Below are positions 18,517 through 28,572 of a stretch of DNA of 64,000 nt, piece by piece. Within the stretch, counting starts at the first letter, position 1, and each line of letters begins with the position of its first letter. Location: assembly GCF_002286785.1 (NCBI RefSeq), contig NZ_MUJY01000185.1, positions 27,896 to 91,895 of the forward strand, given 5' to 3'. A program made the position numbers and the translations under genes. The notes beneath the pieces were generated by a model. It did not search any database and was not told where the DNA came from. It saw nothing but the letters and a program-made list of their open reading frames with translations. This DNA comes from Pseudomonas sp. PIC25. GTDB taxonomy: Bacteria; Pseudomonadota; Gammaproteobacteria; Pseudomonadales; Pseudomonadaceae.

Positions 18517-18941
18517 TCGGTCTGTGCATGGGACTGGCCGGGGCCGTCTGGGCGGAACTGCCCGTCCCGGCCTTCACCCTGGCCTGGCGGCACACCATCG
18601 AAAAGGTGCGCTGGGAAGAGGATTACCGCGTGACGACGAGCGGCCTGCTGCTCGGCGAGGCGCGGGTCAAGGGTTCTGGCGCCGGCATGGAAATACCGGA
18701 CGGCGCCGAACTTCGCGAGGGCACCTGGCACTACCAGCGCCAGCTACCGCCCTTGCAGCCGCTGCGCTTGGGCAGAACGCCCGAGGCGGGGGATTACCAA
18801 CTGTGTTTCGACCAGCGTTGTCACGACTTGAGTGAATGGCTCGGCCCGCCAAAAGCGAGCCAGCCGGCGCTGGAACTCTGGAGCTGTGCGGTCACCACGC
18901 CGGGCAGCCCCGCGACCCGCGAGGGAAGCGGGCAGGGCTGA
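18513..18941 (+). CDS. DUF1850 protein associated with the TAXI-TRAP transporter
   Basis: 142 residues with an N-terminal hydrophobic segment (IGLCMGLAGAVWA) that may be a signal peptide. The body, FTLAWRHTIEKVRWEEDY through IPDGAELREGTWHYQRQLP, matches the DUF1850 pattern repeatedly found next to TAXI permeases. The GTG start overlaps the permease stop (GTGA), indicating translational coupling. The role is unknown; a periplasmic accessory function is inferred. A strong terminator follows. Confidence 0.82.
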   Translation: MIGLCMGLAGAVWAELPVPAFTLAWRHTIEKVRWEEDYRVTTSGLLLGEARVKGSGAGMEIPDGAELREGTWHYQRQLPPLQPLRLGRTPEAGDYQLCFDQRCHDLSEWLGPPKASQPALELWSCAVTTPGSPATREGSGQG

Positions 18942-18963
18942 GAAGCCCGCGTCGTATCGGAAG

Positions 18964-18994
18964 AACCCCGGCCAAGTGCCGGGGTTTTTCTTTT
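18964..18994 (+). terminator. Intrinsic terminator of the TAXI-TRAP operon
   Basis: CCCCGGC-CAAGT-GCCGGGG followed by TTTTTCTTTT: a GC-rich hairpin with a U run, 23 bp after the DUF1850 stop. Confidence 0.9.
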
Positions 18995-19051
18995 CCGCGT
19001 TCTCGATTGCTTCGACTATGGTGAAGGGCACCGTCTTTTCAGGAGGAAGCC

Positions 19052-19414
19052 ATGAACACCCATACGGTTATCCACAAGGGAAGCTGCCACTGTGGACGAA
19101 TTACCTTCGAAGTGGAGGGCGAAATCGAACAGGTCATAGAGTGCAACTGCTCCCACTGCAGCCGGAAGGGATACCTGCTGTGGTTCGTGGCGAGACGGCA
19201 GTTGCGGCTGGTCACGCCGGAGGCGGACATGGCGACCTATCGCTTCAACAAGCACGTCATCGACCATCACTTCTGCCCGGTGTGCGGTTGTGCGCCCTTC
19301 GGCTTCGGCAAGGACCCCAGTGGGACGGAGACTGCGGCGGTCAATGTCCGCTGCCTGCCCGAGCTGGACCGTTCCGGCTTGAAGGTGGTTCAGGTCGACG
19401 GCCGTAGCTTCTGA
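19052..19414 (+). CDS. GFA-family (glutathione-dependent formaldehyde-activating-like) zinc protein
   Basis: 120 residues. Cysteine pattern typical of the GFA fold: GSCHCGRITFEVEG, CNCSHCSRKG and HFCPVCGCAPFGFG, giving structural and catalytic zinc sites. Members include Gfa, which conjugates formaldehyde with glutathione, but most are uncharacterised; no specific substrate can be assigned. AGGAGG precedes the ATG at good spacing. It is a single gene between a terminator and the DUF3617 gene. Confidence 0.9.
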   Translation: MNTHTVIHKGSCHCGRITFEVEGEIEQVIECNCSHCSRKGYLLWFVARRQLRLVTPEADMATYRFNKHVIDHHFCPVCGCAPFGFGKDPSGTETAAVNVRCLPELDRSGLKVVQVDGRSF

Positions 19415-19481
19415 TGGGTATGGTTCCAGAACGATGTTCTACGCTTGCAGTTCGAATCTTCGGCGAATCGGATGCCCAGCC

Positions 19482-20024
19482 ATGAAAAAACACCTTGCGA
19501 CGACGATTGCGACGGCGGTCTGCCTGCTGGCTCCCCTGGCCCATGCTCAGGTGATCCGGCCCGGCTTGTGGGAAGTCAGCTCCAACAAGATGCAGGTCGA
19601 CGGGCAGCAACTACCCGGTATGCAGGAAATGCTGGAGCGCATGAAGAGCCTGCCGCCCGAGCAGCGCAAGATGATGGAAGACATGATGGCCAAGCAGGGC
19701 GTCCAGGTGGGCGACAAGGGTGTACGCATCTGCCTGACGGCCGAGCAGGTCAAGGCGGATAACATTCCGCTGCAGCACCAACAGGGTGGCTGCAAGAATG
19801 AGTTCACCGAGCGCAGTGCCGAACGCTGGGCGTTCCGTTTCACCTGTCCGGAGGCCAGTGGCGAAGGAGAGACCCGCTTCATCAGCGATCGCGAATACGT
19901 CACGCGGATAACCGGCACCCACCAACGCAGCGGCCAGGAGGCCCAGCAGAGCGAGATGGAATACGTTTCCCGCTGGATTGGCGAGGACTGCGGCAACGTC
20001 CCCCCGGTGCGGCTGCAACCCTGA
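19482..20024 (+). CDS. Periplasmic DUF3617 protein
   Basis: 180 residues from the Met at 19482, which begins a clear Sec signal peptide (KKHLATTIATAVCLLAPLAHA). The mature part starts VIRPGLWEVSSNKMQVDG, the DUF3617 hallmark, and has a Met-rich helix (MQEMLERMKSLPPEQRKMMEDMM) and three cysteines in the C-terminal half. The function is unknown. The frame is open for 16 more codons upstream, but that would bury the signal peptide. Confidence 0.82.
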   Translation: MKKHLATTIATAVCLLAPLAHAQVIRPGLWEVSSNKMQVDGQQLPGMQEMLERMKSLPPEQRKMMEDMMAKQGVQVGDKGVRICLTAEQVKADNIPLQHQQGGCKNEFTERSAERWAFRFTCPEASGEGETRFISDREYVTRITGTHQRSGQEAQQSEMEYVSRWIGEDCGNVPPVRLQP

Positions 20025-20124
20025 CCACGGCTGCGTCGGCCTGACCGGCGCAGCGCTCGATTTTTCCCGACATACTTGCCGCGCTTTTTTGCGCGGACGG
20101 CTTGCTTCGCCCCATTCCCGCCTG

Positions 20125-20143
20125 GCAAATGCTAATCAGCCTC
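20125..20143 (+). promoter_or_regulatory. Putative Fur box (distal)
   Basis: GCAAATGCTAATCAGCCTC matches the 19-bp Fur consensus GATAATGATAATCATTATC at 13 positions. It is upstream of the TonB receptor gene and about 40 bp from a second match. Confidence 0.5.
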
Positions 20144-20184
20144 AATTGCGTTGACCTGGCCACGTCCCGATGCGATTATTTATC

Positions 20185-20203
20185 GATAATTATTAGCATT
20201 CGT
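20185..20203 (+). promoter_or_regulatory. Putative Fur box (proximal)
   Basis: GATAATTATTAGCATTCGT matches the Fur consensus at 13 of 19 positions, with an intact GATAAT first half. It sits about 110 bp before the receptor start, in the AT-rich centre of an otherwise GC-rich gap (20025-20314), as expected for an iron-repressed promoter. Confidence 0.65.
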
Positions 20204-20314
20204 TTCTGGCTCTGGTTGGCTCGGATAGCCCCGGCCTGACGATGCTCGCTTAAAAGGCCGTCGCCGCTTCGGAGTCAGGCGGACGAGGCCAACCAATATC
20301 TACGGGGAAAAACA

Positions 20315-22435
20315 GTGATCAAGAAGACCGGTCTGGCCACCTGCGTGGCGTCCGCGCTTTCGCTCGGCCTTTTGCAAGGGGCCATCGCCCAGGAAAGCTC
20401 CGATGCGGCAGTACTCGATACGCTCACCGTGGTCGGTGACACCAAGGAGGCCGAGCAGGATTCCTACAAGGCCAAGAGCAGCAGCGCCGCCACCAAGCTG
20501 GACCTGACGCCGCGCGAAACACCGCAGTCCATCTCCACTATCACCCGTGCGCAGTTGGACGACTTCAAGCTCACCAGTGTCAACGACGCGTTGAAGAACA
20601 CCACCGGTATTTCCGTGGAAGAAGTGGAAACCGACCGGACCTACTTCACCGCGCGCGGCTTCGACATCACCAACTTCCAATACGACGGCCTCGGCACGCC
20701 CTTCGTCTATGGCAACCTCGACGGCAGCATCGATACCGCGCCGTTCGAGCGCATCGAGATCGTACGCGGTGCCAACGGTCTGATGACAGGCACCGGCAAT
20801 CCGTCCGCCACCGTCAACTTCGTACGCAAGCGACCGACCCTCGAGCCCCAGGCCCGCATCGACCTGACCGCCGGCTCCTGGGACCTGCGTCGCATCGACA
20901 CCGACGTGTCGGGTGCACTGACCGAGTCCGGCAACGTTCGCGGCCGTGTGGTCTACGCCAACGAAAACAAGAATTCCTACCTGGATCGCTATTCCCGGGA
21001 GAAGAATGTTTTCCACGGCGTACTGGAATTCGATCTGGACGACAGCACCCTGTTTACCCTCGGCCATACACTGCAGAAGACCGATTCCAACAGCCCGATG
21101 TGGGGGGCGCTGCCGCTCTACAACACGGACGGTTCGCCCACACATCTTTCCCGCTCCACCAGCACTTCGTCGGACTGGGCCTATTGGGACAACCAGGAAA
21201 ACCGCACCTTCGCCGAATTGAGCCACCGCTTCGACAATGGCTGGGAAGCCAAGGGTGTGCTGACACGGGTCGAGAAGAAAAGCGATTCCCAGCTGTTCTA
21301 TGTCTACGGTACGCCGGATAGAGATACCGGCCTGGGGCTGTTCAGCTATCCCTCCGCGTACCATGAGGAAACCAAGCAGTGGCTCGCCGATGTCTACGTT
21401 AGCGGCCCCTTCGCCTTGGGTGGTCGTGAGCATGAGTTGACGCTGGGCGCCAACTGGTCGAAGTCCGAGCTTGAAGACGTTTCGCGCTACGGAAGAGGAA
21501 TCGGTACGGCCTTGCCGCCTCTGAGCGACTGGAGTGGTGATTATCCGGAACCGCTCTACGACGCTGCAATCGATGGCAGTTCCTTCGAGGACAAACAGAA
21601 GAGTGTCTATTCCGCTGCCCGCTTCAGCCTGACTGACAAGCTGTCGTTGATCGTCGGCGCGCGGGCGACCAAATTGGATAGCGAAGGGTTGAGCTACGGC
21701 GTTCAGAAGTCTCGCTCCGATGACGACATCACGCCTTACGCCGGCTTGGTATACGACATCAACGACCTCTTCTCGGTCTATGCCAGCTACACGGAAATCT
21801 TCGACCCTCAGTCGAGGCTCGATGCTAGTGGCAATCGTCTCGCGCCGGTCGAAGGGACCAGCTACGAAACAGGCGTCAAGGGTGAGTTGTTCGATGGCCG
21901 GCTGAATGTCTCCGCAGCGGTATTCAAAACCAAGCAAGACAACATTGCCGAAAGTGCCGGCTTCGTGAATGGTCGCCAAGCCTATTCGGGCGCCAACTAC
22001 CTGAGCGAAGGCTACGAGTTCGAAGTCTCCGGCGAGGTGCTGCCGGGCTTGCAGGCCGTTGCCGGTTACACCTACGTCGATATCCAGGACGAGAATCACG
22101 AGCACGGCAAGACCTATGTACCCAAGCACCTGGTACGTGCCTCCGCGACCTACCGCGTTCCGTCCCTGGAACAGTTGAAGGTCGGCGCCAGTGTGAACTG
22201 GCAGGACGATATCCATCGCGACGTGACCCTGCCGAGTGGTGCTGGCGCCCAGATCGAGCAGGACGACTACGCCGTGGTCAATCTAATGGCCAGCTACGAC
22301 ATCGACCCGCACTGGACCGTCTCGGCCAACCTCAACAACCTGACCGACGAGAAATACCTGACCAGCCTGTATTGGGATCAGGGTTATTACGCCGCACCGC
22401 GCAACGCCAGCATGTCGGTCAGCTGGAAGTACTGA
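20315..22435 (+). CDS. TonB-dependent ferric-siderophore receptor (FhuE/FpvA-like, no signalling domain)
   Basis: 706 residues: a signal peptide ending ...GAIAQ, TonB box around LDTLTVVGD, a plug domain with RETPQSISTITRAQLDD and IEIVRGANGLMTGTGNPSATVN, and a 22-strand barrel ending in SVSWKY with a terminal aromatic. It imports a ferric siderophore across the outer membrane using TonB. There is no STN signalling domain, so it does not control its own ECF sigma. The GTG start follows GGGG closely. Two Fur boxes precede it. The ligand is unknown; the plug resembles hydroxamate-type receptors. Confidence 0.92.
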   Translation: MIKKTGLATCVASALSLGLLQGAIAQESSDAAVLDTLTVVGDTKEAEQDSYKAKSSSAATKLDLTPRETPQSISTITRAQLDDFKLTSVNDALKNTTGISVEEVETDRTYFTARGFDITNFQYDGLGTPFVYGNLDGSIDTAPFERIEIVRGANGLMTGTGNPSATVNFVRKRPTLEPQARIDLTAGSWDLRRIDTDVSGALTESGNVRGRVVYANENKNSYLDRYSREKNVFHGVLEFDLDDSTLFTLGHTLQKTDSNSPMWGALPLYNTDGSPTHLSRSTSTSSDWAYWDNQENRTFAELSHRFDNGWEAKGVLTRVEKKSDSQLFYVYGTPDRDTGLGLFSYPSAYHEETKQWLADVYVSGPFALGGREHELTLGANWSKSELEDVSRYGRGIGTALPPLSDWSGDYPEPLYDAAIDGSSFEDKQKSVYSAARFSLTDKLSLIVGARATKLDSEGLSYGVQKSRSDDDITPYAGLVYDINDLFSVYASYTEIFDPQSRLDASGNRLAPVEGTSYETGVKGELFDGRLNVSAAVFKTKQDNIAESAGFVNGRQAYSGANYLSEGYEFEVSGEVLPGLQAVAGYTYVDIQDENHEHGKTYVPKHLVRASATYRVPSLEQLKVGASVNWQDDIHRDVTLPSGAGAQIEQDDYAVVNLMASYDIDPHWTVSANLNNLTDEKYLTSLYWDQGYYAAPRNASMSVSWKY

Positions 22436-22446
22436 TCCCTGCCTTG

Positions 22447-22487
22447 AAGCCCCACGCGCAGACCGCTGCCGTGGGGCTTTTTTTTTC
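22447..22487 (+). terminator. Intrinsic terminator after the siderophore receptor
   Basis: AGCCCCACG pairs with CGTGGGGCT around a 13-base loop, followed by nine T. It separates the receptor gene from the convergent metal ABC operon ending at 22498. Confidence 0.9.
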
Positions 22488-22497
22488 ATATCGGGCG

Positions 22498-23370
22498 TCA
22501 GGGTGTGAGGGCGTCCATCAGCGCATCCAGATTGTGCTCGTACAGGCCCAGGTAGGTACTGGCCGGACCTTCCGCCGCCAGGGCGTCGGAGTACAGCGTG
22601 CCGCCGACCCTGGCGCCGGCTTCGGCGGCTATCTGCTCGACGAGGCGCGGATCGCGGATGTTTTCGACGAACACCGCCTGCACACCCTCGTTGCGGATTT
22701 GCCGGATCAGGGCGGCGACCTCGGCGGCCGACGGCTCGTCGGTCGTGGACAGCCCTTGCGGTGCACGGAACTGCAACTGATAGGCCTGTCCCAGATAGGC
22801 GAACGCGTCGTGACTGGTGATGACGCGGCGCTTGTCCGCCGGCAGCCGGCCGAGGCTCTCCCTGGCCTTGGCGAGCAGGGCTTGCAGGCGTTGCAGGTAG
22901 GCGTCGCGGCGTTGGGCGTAGGTATCGGCATGCGTCGGATCGGCGGCCATCAGCGCCTGGGCGATGTTGCGCACATAGATTTCGCCGTTGGCGAGGCTCT
23001 GCCAGGCATGCGGGTCTGGGATGCGATGCCCGTTCTCATCGATGGTCAGCGGCACCACGCCCCGGCTCGCGTCGATGCGTTGGCCGCGCGCCTCGCCGGA
23101 GGCCAGCAGCCGGTCGAGCCAGGGTTCGAAGCCGAGACCGTTGGCGATCACCAGATCGGCCGCCAGCAGGGCCTTGGCATCGTCCGGAGTGGGTTCGTAG
23201 ACGTGGGCATCTTCGTCGGGGCCGACCAATGTCCGCAGCACCACCTCGTCTCCCGCGATCTGCCGGGTAATGTCAGCAAGGATGCTGAAGCTGGCGACCA
23301 CCTTCAGCTTTTCCGCAGCGGATAGGGAAAGCGGCAGAAGCAGGAGCAAAGCGGCGAATAACAGGCGCAT
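22498..23370 (-). CDS. Metal ABC transporter substrate-binding protein (zinc/manganese type, cluster A-I)
   Basis: 290 residues from the Met starting RLLFAALLLLLPLSLSAAE, a clear signal peptide; longer in-frame starts would bury it. Metal-ligand-type segments are DEDAHVYEPTP, DPHAWQSL and SHDAFAYL. The long His-rich loop of ZnuA is missing, and the sequence resembles the shorter metal-binding proteins found with folE2. It delivers metal to the permease encoded just upstream in transcription order. With the Zur box and folE2 at the operon head, zinc is the likely ligand; manganese cannot be excluded. Confidence 0.88.
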   Translation of the reverse strand: MRLLFAALLLLLPLSLSAAEKLKVVASFSILADITRQIAGDEVVLRTLVGPDEDAHVYEPTPDDAKALLAADLVIANGLGFEPWLDRLLASGEARGQRIDASRGVVPLTIDENGHRIPDPHAWQSLANGEIYVRNIAQALMAADPTHADTYAQRRDAYLQRLQALLAKARESLGRLPADKRRVITSHDAFAYLGQAYQLQFRAPQGLSTTDEPSAAEVAALIRQIRNEGVQAVFVENIRDPRLVEQIAAEAGARVGGTLYSDALAAEGPASTYLGLYEHNLDALMDALTP

Positions 23371-23381
23371 CGAAGGGAACC

Positions 23382-24239
23382 TCAGGTAGCGATCGGCGAA
23401 GGAATACGGCGCAGCAAGCCGTGGACCGGCCCGGCCAGTACGGAGAGCAGGTAGGCCGCACCGGCCAGCAGGACGATGCACGGACCGCTGGGCAGCGCGG
23501 CGTAGTAGGAAAACAGCAGGCCGAGCCAGACGCAGGCGGCGGCGAGCAGGGCGGCGAGGGGCAGCAGGACGGGCAGGCGCCTGCTCCAGAAACGCGCCGC
23601 GGCGGCCGGCAGCATCATCAGCCCGACCACCATCAGCGCGCCGATGGCCTGGAAACCCACCACCAGGTTGAGTACCACCAGCATCAGGAACAGCCCGTGG
23701 GCCAGCGGGCCGAGCCGGCTGACGCTGCGCAGGAAGAGCGGGTCGAAGCTATCCAGGGCGAGCCAGCGATAGATCGCCACGAGAATTGCGAGACTGACGG
23801 AGGCGACCAGCAACATGCCATGGAGGGTCGTTTCGTCCACGGCCAGGGCGGAGCCGAACAGCAGGTGCAGCAGGTCGAGTCGCTTACCGGACAGGCCGAG
23901 CAGGAGCACGCCGCTGGCCAGGGAGATGGGATAGATCGCCGCCAGACTGGCGTCCTCGCGCAACCCAGTGCGGCGGGTGATCCAGGCGGCCAGTCCAGCC
24001 ATGGCCAGGCCGGCGCCGAGACCGCCGAAAGTCATGGCCGGCAGGCTCAGGCCGGCCAGCCAGAAGCCCAGCGCGGCGCCAGGGAGAATGCCATGGGCGA
24101 TGGCGTCGCCGATCAGGCTCATCCGCCGCAGAATCAGAAAGACACCCAGAGGCGCCGCACTGATGGCCAGCGCGATCCCGCCGAATAGCGCGCGCCGCAT
24201 GAAGGCGAACTCCACGAAGGGCTGCCAGAGCGCATCCAT
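23382..24239 (-). CDS. Metal ABC transporter permease (ZnuB/MntB family)
   Basis: 285 residues with about eight membrane helices. The family opening is FMRRALFGGIALAISAAPLGVFLILRRMSLIGDAIAHG, and later helices include GFQAIGALMVVGLMMLPAAAARF. It forms the inner-membrane channel for the binding protein encoded 11 bp downstream. Its ATG overlaps the stop of the ATPase gene (TGATG), showing tight coupling in the folE2-ATPase-permease-binding protein operon. Confidence 0.92.
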   Translation of the reverse strand: MDALWQPFVEFAFMRRALFGGIALAISAAPLGVFLILRRMSLIGDAIAHGILPGAALGFWLAGLSLPAMTFGGLGAGLAMAGLAAWITRRTGLREDASLAAIYPISLASGVLLLGLSGKRLDLLHLLFGSALAVDETTLHGMLLVASVSLAILVAIYRWLALDSFDPLFLRSVSRLGPLAHGLFLMLVVLNLVVGFQAIGALMVVGLMMLPAAAARFWSRRLPVLLPLAALLAAACVWLGLLFSYYAALPSGPCIVLLAGAAYLLSVLAGPVHGLLRRIPSPIAT

Positions 24240-24907
24240 CAGGCAACCCGCAGCCCACGCACGGAGAACGAATCGCAGATATTGGAAGTGAAACGGCAGC
24301 CATCTGCGGCGATTTTAAGGTTATTCGGGAAATAGCGGCGAACGATGTCCAGATCATGGCAGACCACGAGTTGGGTACGGCCTTCGCGCTGCCAGCGGGC
24401 GATCTGCTGCCACAGGAGCGTCTGGCCGGCTTCGTCGAGGGTGGCTGCCGGCTCGTCGAGCAAGAGCAGTGGCGCGTCGGTCAGCTCCAGGCGGGCGAGC
24501 AGGGCGCGTTGCAGTTCCCCGCCGGAGAGCGCCTGCAAGGGACGGTCTTGCAGTCCGTCCAGCACCCAGTTGGCCAGCGCCTGTTCGAGCCGCCGCCGGC
24601 GTTCGATGCGGGAAAGCCGGCTGCGCCAACTGCCTGCTGCGACCAGACCGAGCAGGTCGATGGGAAACTGCCGGTCGAAACTCTGTTGCTGGGCCAGGTA
24701 GCCGACCCCACCGAGCGAGGGAACCGCCAGGCGCAGTTGCCCGGCCAGGGGCTTATGCAGCCCGGCCAGTACCTTCAGCAGGCTGCTTTTGCCGCTGCCG
24801 TTGGCGCCAGTGATCGCGGTCAGGCTGCCGGCCGGCAGATGCAGGTCCAGGGGCGGAGTGAGTGGCCGACCGGCCGGTCCCCATTGCAAGCCCAGGCAGC
24901 GGATCAT
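24239..24907 (-). CDS. Metal ABC transporter ATP-binding protein
   Basis: 222 residues. Walker A is GANGSGKSSLL, the ABC signature LSGGELQRALLARL, Walker B LLLLDEPAATLDE and the switch His VVCHDLDIV. It powers the permease encoded after it. The same frame stays open upstream to 25834, but the region above 24907 is antisense-frame shadow over folE2; the ATG at 24907 overlaps the folE2 stop (TGATG) and gives a normal family N-terminus. Confidence 0.92.
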   Translation of the reverse strand: MIRCLGLQWGPAGRPLTPPLDLHLPAGSLTAITGANGSGKSSLLKVLAGLHKPLAGQLRLAVPSLGGVGYLAQQQSFDRQFPIDLLGLVAAGSWRSRLSRIERRRRLEQALANWVLDGLQDRPLQALSGGELQRALLARLELTDAPLLLLDEPAATLDEAGQTLLWQQIARWQREGRTQLVVCHDLDIVRRYFPNNLKIAADGCRFTSNICDSFSVRGLRVA

Positions 24908-25803
24908 CGGACTTCCTCCCAGCTCCAGCGGCTCTCCGCCACGGCATCGTGGGCATGCAGGCTCTCGGCATGGACGACGCGTATCCGGAAACCCCTGACA
25001 TCGTCGAGGCCGCGTAGTGCCTGATGCAGTCGGCGAGCCGCGTCTTCGCAGAACATCGTGTTCTGCCCGTTGGCCAGGGCAAAGGCTTGCTCGTCGGCGC
25101 GTTTCACCGCGGTTTGCACGGGCGTGGACAACGCTGCTTCGGCGCAATCCACAAAGCGCTCGATGGGAAAGTCCACGGCATCTCCATCCAACCTCACGCG
25201 CAGGCTGGCGGTACTGCGCTGGCTGTGGGGCGTAGCGACGATGCCTTGGCTGCTGCCCAGCCAGGCCAGTACGTCGGCGCGGTTCAGCGGGCGCTGGGCG
25301 AAATCCTCGACGAAGCGCTGCTGGATGAGCTGCCGGGCCAGCGCGGCAGAGCAGGGGCAGGTGGACGAATAACCGATCTCCACTTGCAGTTCCACGTGAA
25401 ACCCAGCGGCATCCAGCCTCACCAGAACCTCGAAGGGATAGGTCTTCCAGCCGCTGAGCGGACTGACCAGTGCCGGACGACTGAGCAGCAGATTGCCCCG
25501 CAGGCGCAGCTCCGCGCGCTGGGAAAGCCCTTCGTGACTTTGGAGGAAGCGTTCCAGCACGTGCCGCACGAGCGGAACCGTCAGCGGTTCGTGCTCCAGT
25601 TCGGCCAGCGCCAAGTACAGGCGCGACATATGAATGCCGCGGGCGCTGCCGTCGTCCAGGCTGACGCCGGCATCTGCATGGGCCTGGATGCGGTGGCCAT
25701 TGAGCAGCAGAGGCAGGGCGATGCCGCACATGCCGACCCAGTCGAGGGGCTGCTGCTGTTGGCTGGGCTGGATGGCGATATCCGGCAGGGTTATGGCGTT
25801 CAT
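24904..25803 (-). CDS. folE2: GTP cyclohydrolase FolE2 (type IB, zinc-independent)
   Basis: 299 residues. FolE2 replaces the zinc enzyme FolE in the first step of folate (and queuosine) synthesis when zinc is scarce. The active-site Cys lies in SSTCPCSAAL, and LRLRGNLLLSRPALVSPLSGWKTYPFE is typical of the family. It is the first gene of a four-gene minus-strand operon with a metal ABC transporter, with a Zur box immediately upstream. The divergent dksA2/zigA genes belong to the same response. Confidence 0.94.
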   Translation of the reverse strand: MNAITLPDIAIQPSQQQQPLDWVGMCGIALPLLLNGHRIQAHADAGVSLDDGSARGIHMSRLYLALAELEHEPLTVPLVRHVLERFLQSHEGLSQRAELRLRGNLLLSRPALVSPLSGWKTYPFEVLVRLDAAGFHVELQVEIGYSSTCPCSAALARQLIQQRFVEDFAQRPLNRADVLAWLGSSQGIVATPHSQRSTASLRVRLDGDAVDFPIERFVDCAEAALSTPVQTAVKRADEQAFALANGQNTMFCEDAARRLHQALRGLDDVRGFRIRVVHAESLHAHDAVAESRWSWEEVR

Positions 25804-25834
25804 CGGGATTCGCTCGGCAGCAATGGTCGAACAT

Positions 25835-25857
25835 AAATGTTATGTTATAACAATAAC
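25835..25857. promoter_or_regulatory. Zur box shared by divergent folE2 and dksA2 operons
   Basis: AAATGTTAT-GT-TATAACAAT fits the gammaproteobacterial Zur consensus AAATGTTAT-AN-TATAACATT with only a base or two off. It is the AT-rich centre of a 75-bp gap between two divergent starts (25803 and 25879), so one Zur dimer set could repress both directions. Confidence 0.82.
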
Positions 25858-25878
25858 GGAAGCCAACCGGATTCAGCC

Positions 25879-26283
25879 ATGACCGAAGAAGAACTGCTCC
25901 AACAGCCCCCCGAGGCCTACATGAACGAGGCCCAGCAAGCCTTTTTCAAGGAACTGCTGCTGCGCCAGCGCGAATCGCTGCGCAGCCGCATAGACGGCGA
26001 GTTCGACGAACTGCGCGAGCAGGATCGCCCGGCGGACGATGCCGACCTGGCCACCCGCGAGGAGCAGCGCCAGTGGCAACTGCGCCTGCTGGAACGGGAA
26101 AAGAAGCTGCTCGACAAGATCGACGAAGCCCTGGAGCGCCTGGCCCGGGGCGAATACGGCTGGTGCGCCGAAACCGGCGAGCCGATTGGCCTGCAACGGT
26201 TGCTCCTGCGCCCCACCGCGACGCTCTGCATCGAGGCCAAGGAGCGCCAGGAGCAACTGGAAAAACACCTGCGTAACGTCTGA
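25879..26283 (+). CDS. dksA2: DksA2, zinc-independent DksA paralogue
   Basis: 134 residues from MTEEELLQ. Coiled-coil DksA/TraR core with an acidic tip ([13 protein letters not shown]), and a C-terminal globular part where the four-Cys zinc finger of DksA is reduced to two Cys (GWCAETGEP and ATLCIEAKE), as in P. aeruginosa DksA2. It would bind RNA polymerase with ppGpp and replace DksA in zinc-starved cells. It is divergent from folE2 across the Zur box. The start at 25879 is chosen because upstream codons overlap the Zur box. Confidence 0.92.
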   Translation: MTEEELLQQPPEAYMNEAQQAFFKELLLRQRESLRSRIDGEFDELREQDRPADDADLATREEQRQWQLRLLEREKKLLDKIDEALERLARGEYGWCAETGEPIGLQRLLLRPTATLCIEAKERQEQLEKHLRNV

Positions 26284-26294
26284 TGAGGAATGCC

Positions 26295-27499
<1,205 letters not shown>

Positions 27500-27500
<1 letters not shown>

Positions 27501-28135
27501 TGCTGGCGCGGCGATGGGCTCCAACGGTGCGGCAGCGGCTGGGCGCGCAGCCGGACGTGCTCGCCGATGTGCTGCTCGACGGGGTCAATCTGGCGGTGTG
27601 GCAGCGCGGTTTGCCCGAGGCCGTGGCAGCGTTCGCCGCCCGGCTGCTGGCCAGCGGCGAACCGCTGGCGCAGTCCGTCACCCTGGAGATCGAGGGCGAA
27701 GCCGAGCCCTCCTTGCCGTCGCTGGCCGGAGACTTCTCCGCGCTGCCCGGCCACGCTGACTTCGTCGCCGACGTGGCCTGGCTGGTGCGGGCCTACGCAT
27801 GCCTGCTGGAGGCCCGGCGCATCGGTTTGCGTCTGCGGGTATTGGACAAGGCCATGTGCCCGCGCTTTCACGTCGACCACGTGCCGCTGCGGCTGGTGAC
27901 CACCTATGCCGGGGTCGGCAGCCAATGGCTGGAAGAGGGGACGATGGATCGCCGCCGCCTGGGCGATCCGGCCGCCGAACCGTCGGAGGGTATCCGGCAG
28001 ATCGAGACTGGCCATGTGGCGCTGCTCAAGGGCGAGAAGTGGATCGGCAACGAAGGCGCCGGCCTCATCCACCGCTCGCCGCAACCGGCGCCGGGCGAAC
28101 GCCGGTTGTTGCTGACGCTGGATTGGCTTGGCTGA
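27500..28135 (+). CDS. DUF1826 protein of the zinc-starvation operon
   Basis: 211 residues, starting at an ATG that overlaps the zigA stop (TGATG) and follows GAGGAGG. The conserved stretches CPRFHVDHVPLRLVTTYAGVGSQWL and LKGEKWIGNEGAGLIHRSP are the DUF1826 signature; the HVDHV and H(R)SP elements look like a cupin- or dioxygenase-type metal site. The function is unknown, but the family travels with COG0523 GTPases and Zur boxes, so it may be a zinc-sparing enzyme or a client of ZigA. Confidence 0.85.
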
Positions 28136-28140
28136 GTCGC

Positions 28141-28494
28141 TCAGGGCTTCAGCCAATTCCCCTTGCTCTGCTGCTCACAATAGGGCTTGAGGAAGGCGGC
28201 ATCGCTGGCCACGCCGTAGTAATGGATATCCTGCCGGTACGGCATGTTGCTCGCCTGGGCGTCGCTGCAAATACCGAAGGCGCCCTGCGGGCACTGCTCG
28301 ACGAATTCCACCTCGACTTCCTGCCCCTGCAATTTCGGCTGGCAGAAGCCGCTGCGGAACAGCGCTTCGGGGATGCTGCGGTTCTGCTGGCAGACTTTCA
28401 CGTCCAGCCGTTCGGCACGGCTGTGCACGATGCAGGCCTCGGCCTGGGCGAACAGGGGCAGGGCGGCCAGTAAGGAAAGGAACCAACGGCGCAT
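28141..28494 (-). CDS. Small secreted Cys-rich protein, function unknown
   Basis: 117 residues. The start at 28494 gives a good Sec signal peptide (MRRWFLSLLAALPLFAQAEA); the same frame continues upstream to 29430 only as a shadow of the opposite gene. The mature part has six cysteines (EACIVHS, VKVCQQN, SGFCQPK, VEQCPQG, FGICSDA, KPYCEQQ), suggesting three disulfides in the periplasm. It is convergent with the DUF1826 gene and divergent from the second COG0523 gene. I do not recognise a family. Confidence 0.75.
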   Translation of the reverse strand: MRRWFLSLLAALPLFAQAEACIVHSRAERLDVKVCQQNRSIPEALFRSGFCQPKLQGQEVEVEFVEQCPQGAFGICSDAQASNMPYRQDIHYYGVASDAAFLKPYCEQQSKGNWLKP

Positions 28495-28572
28495 GAACGA
28501 TCTCCCGATGACGGACGCGCACTTTAACAGAGTGGATTTGTCTGCGGCCCGGACAGGCCTCACCATAAGCCC

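Noticed and set aside
24908..25834. N-terminal extension of the ABC ATPase frame
   Set aside because: Lies over folE2 on the same strand in another frame; the true start overlaps the folE2 stop.
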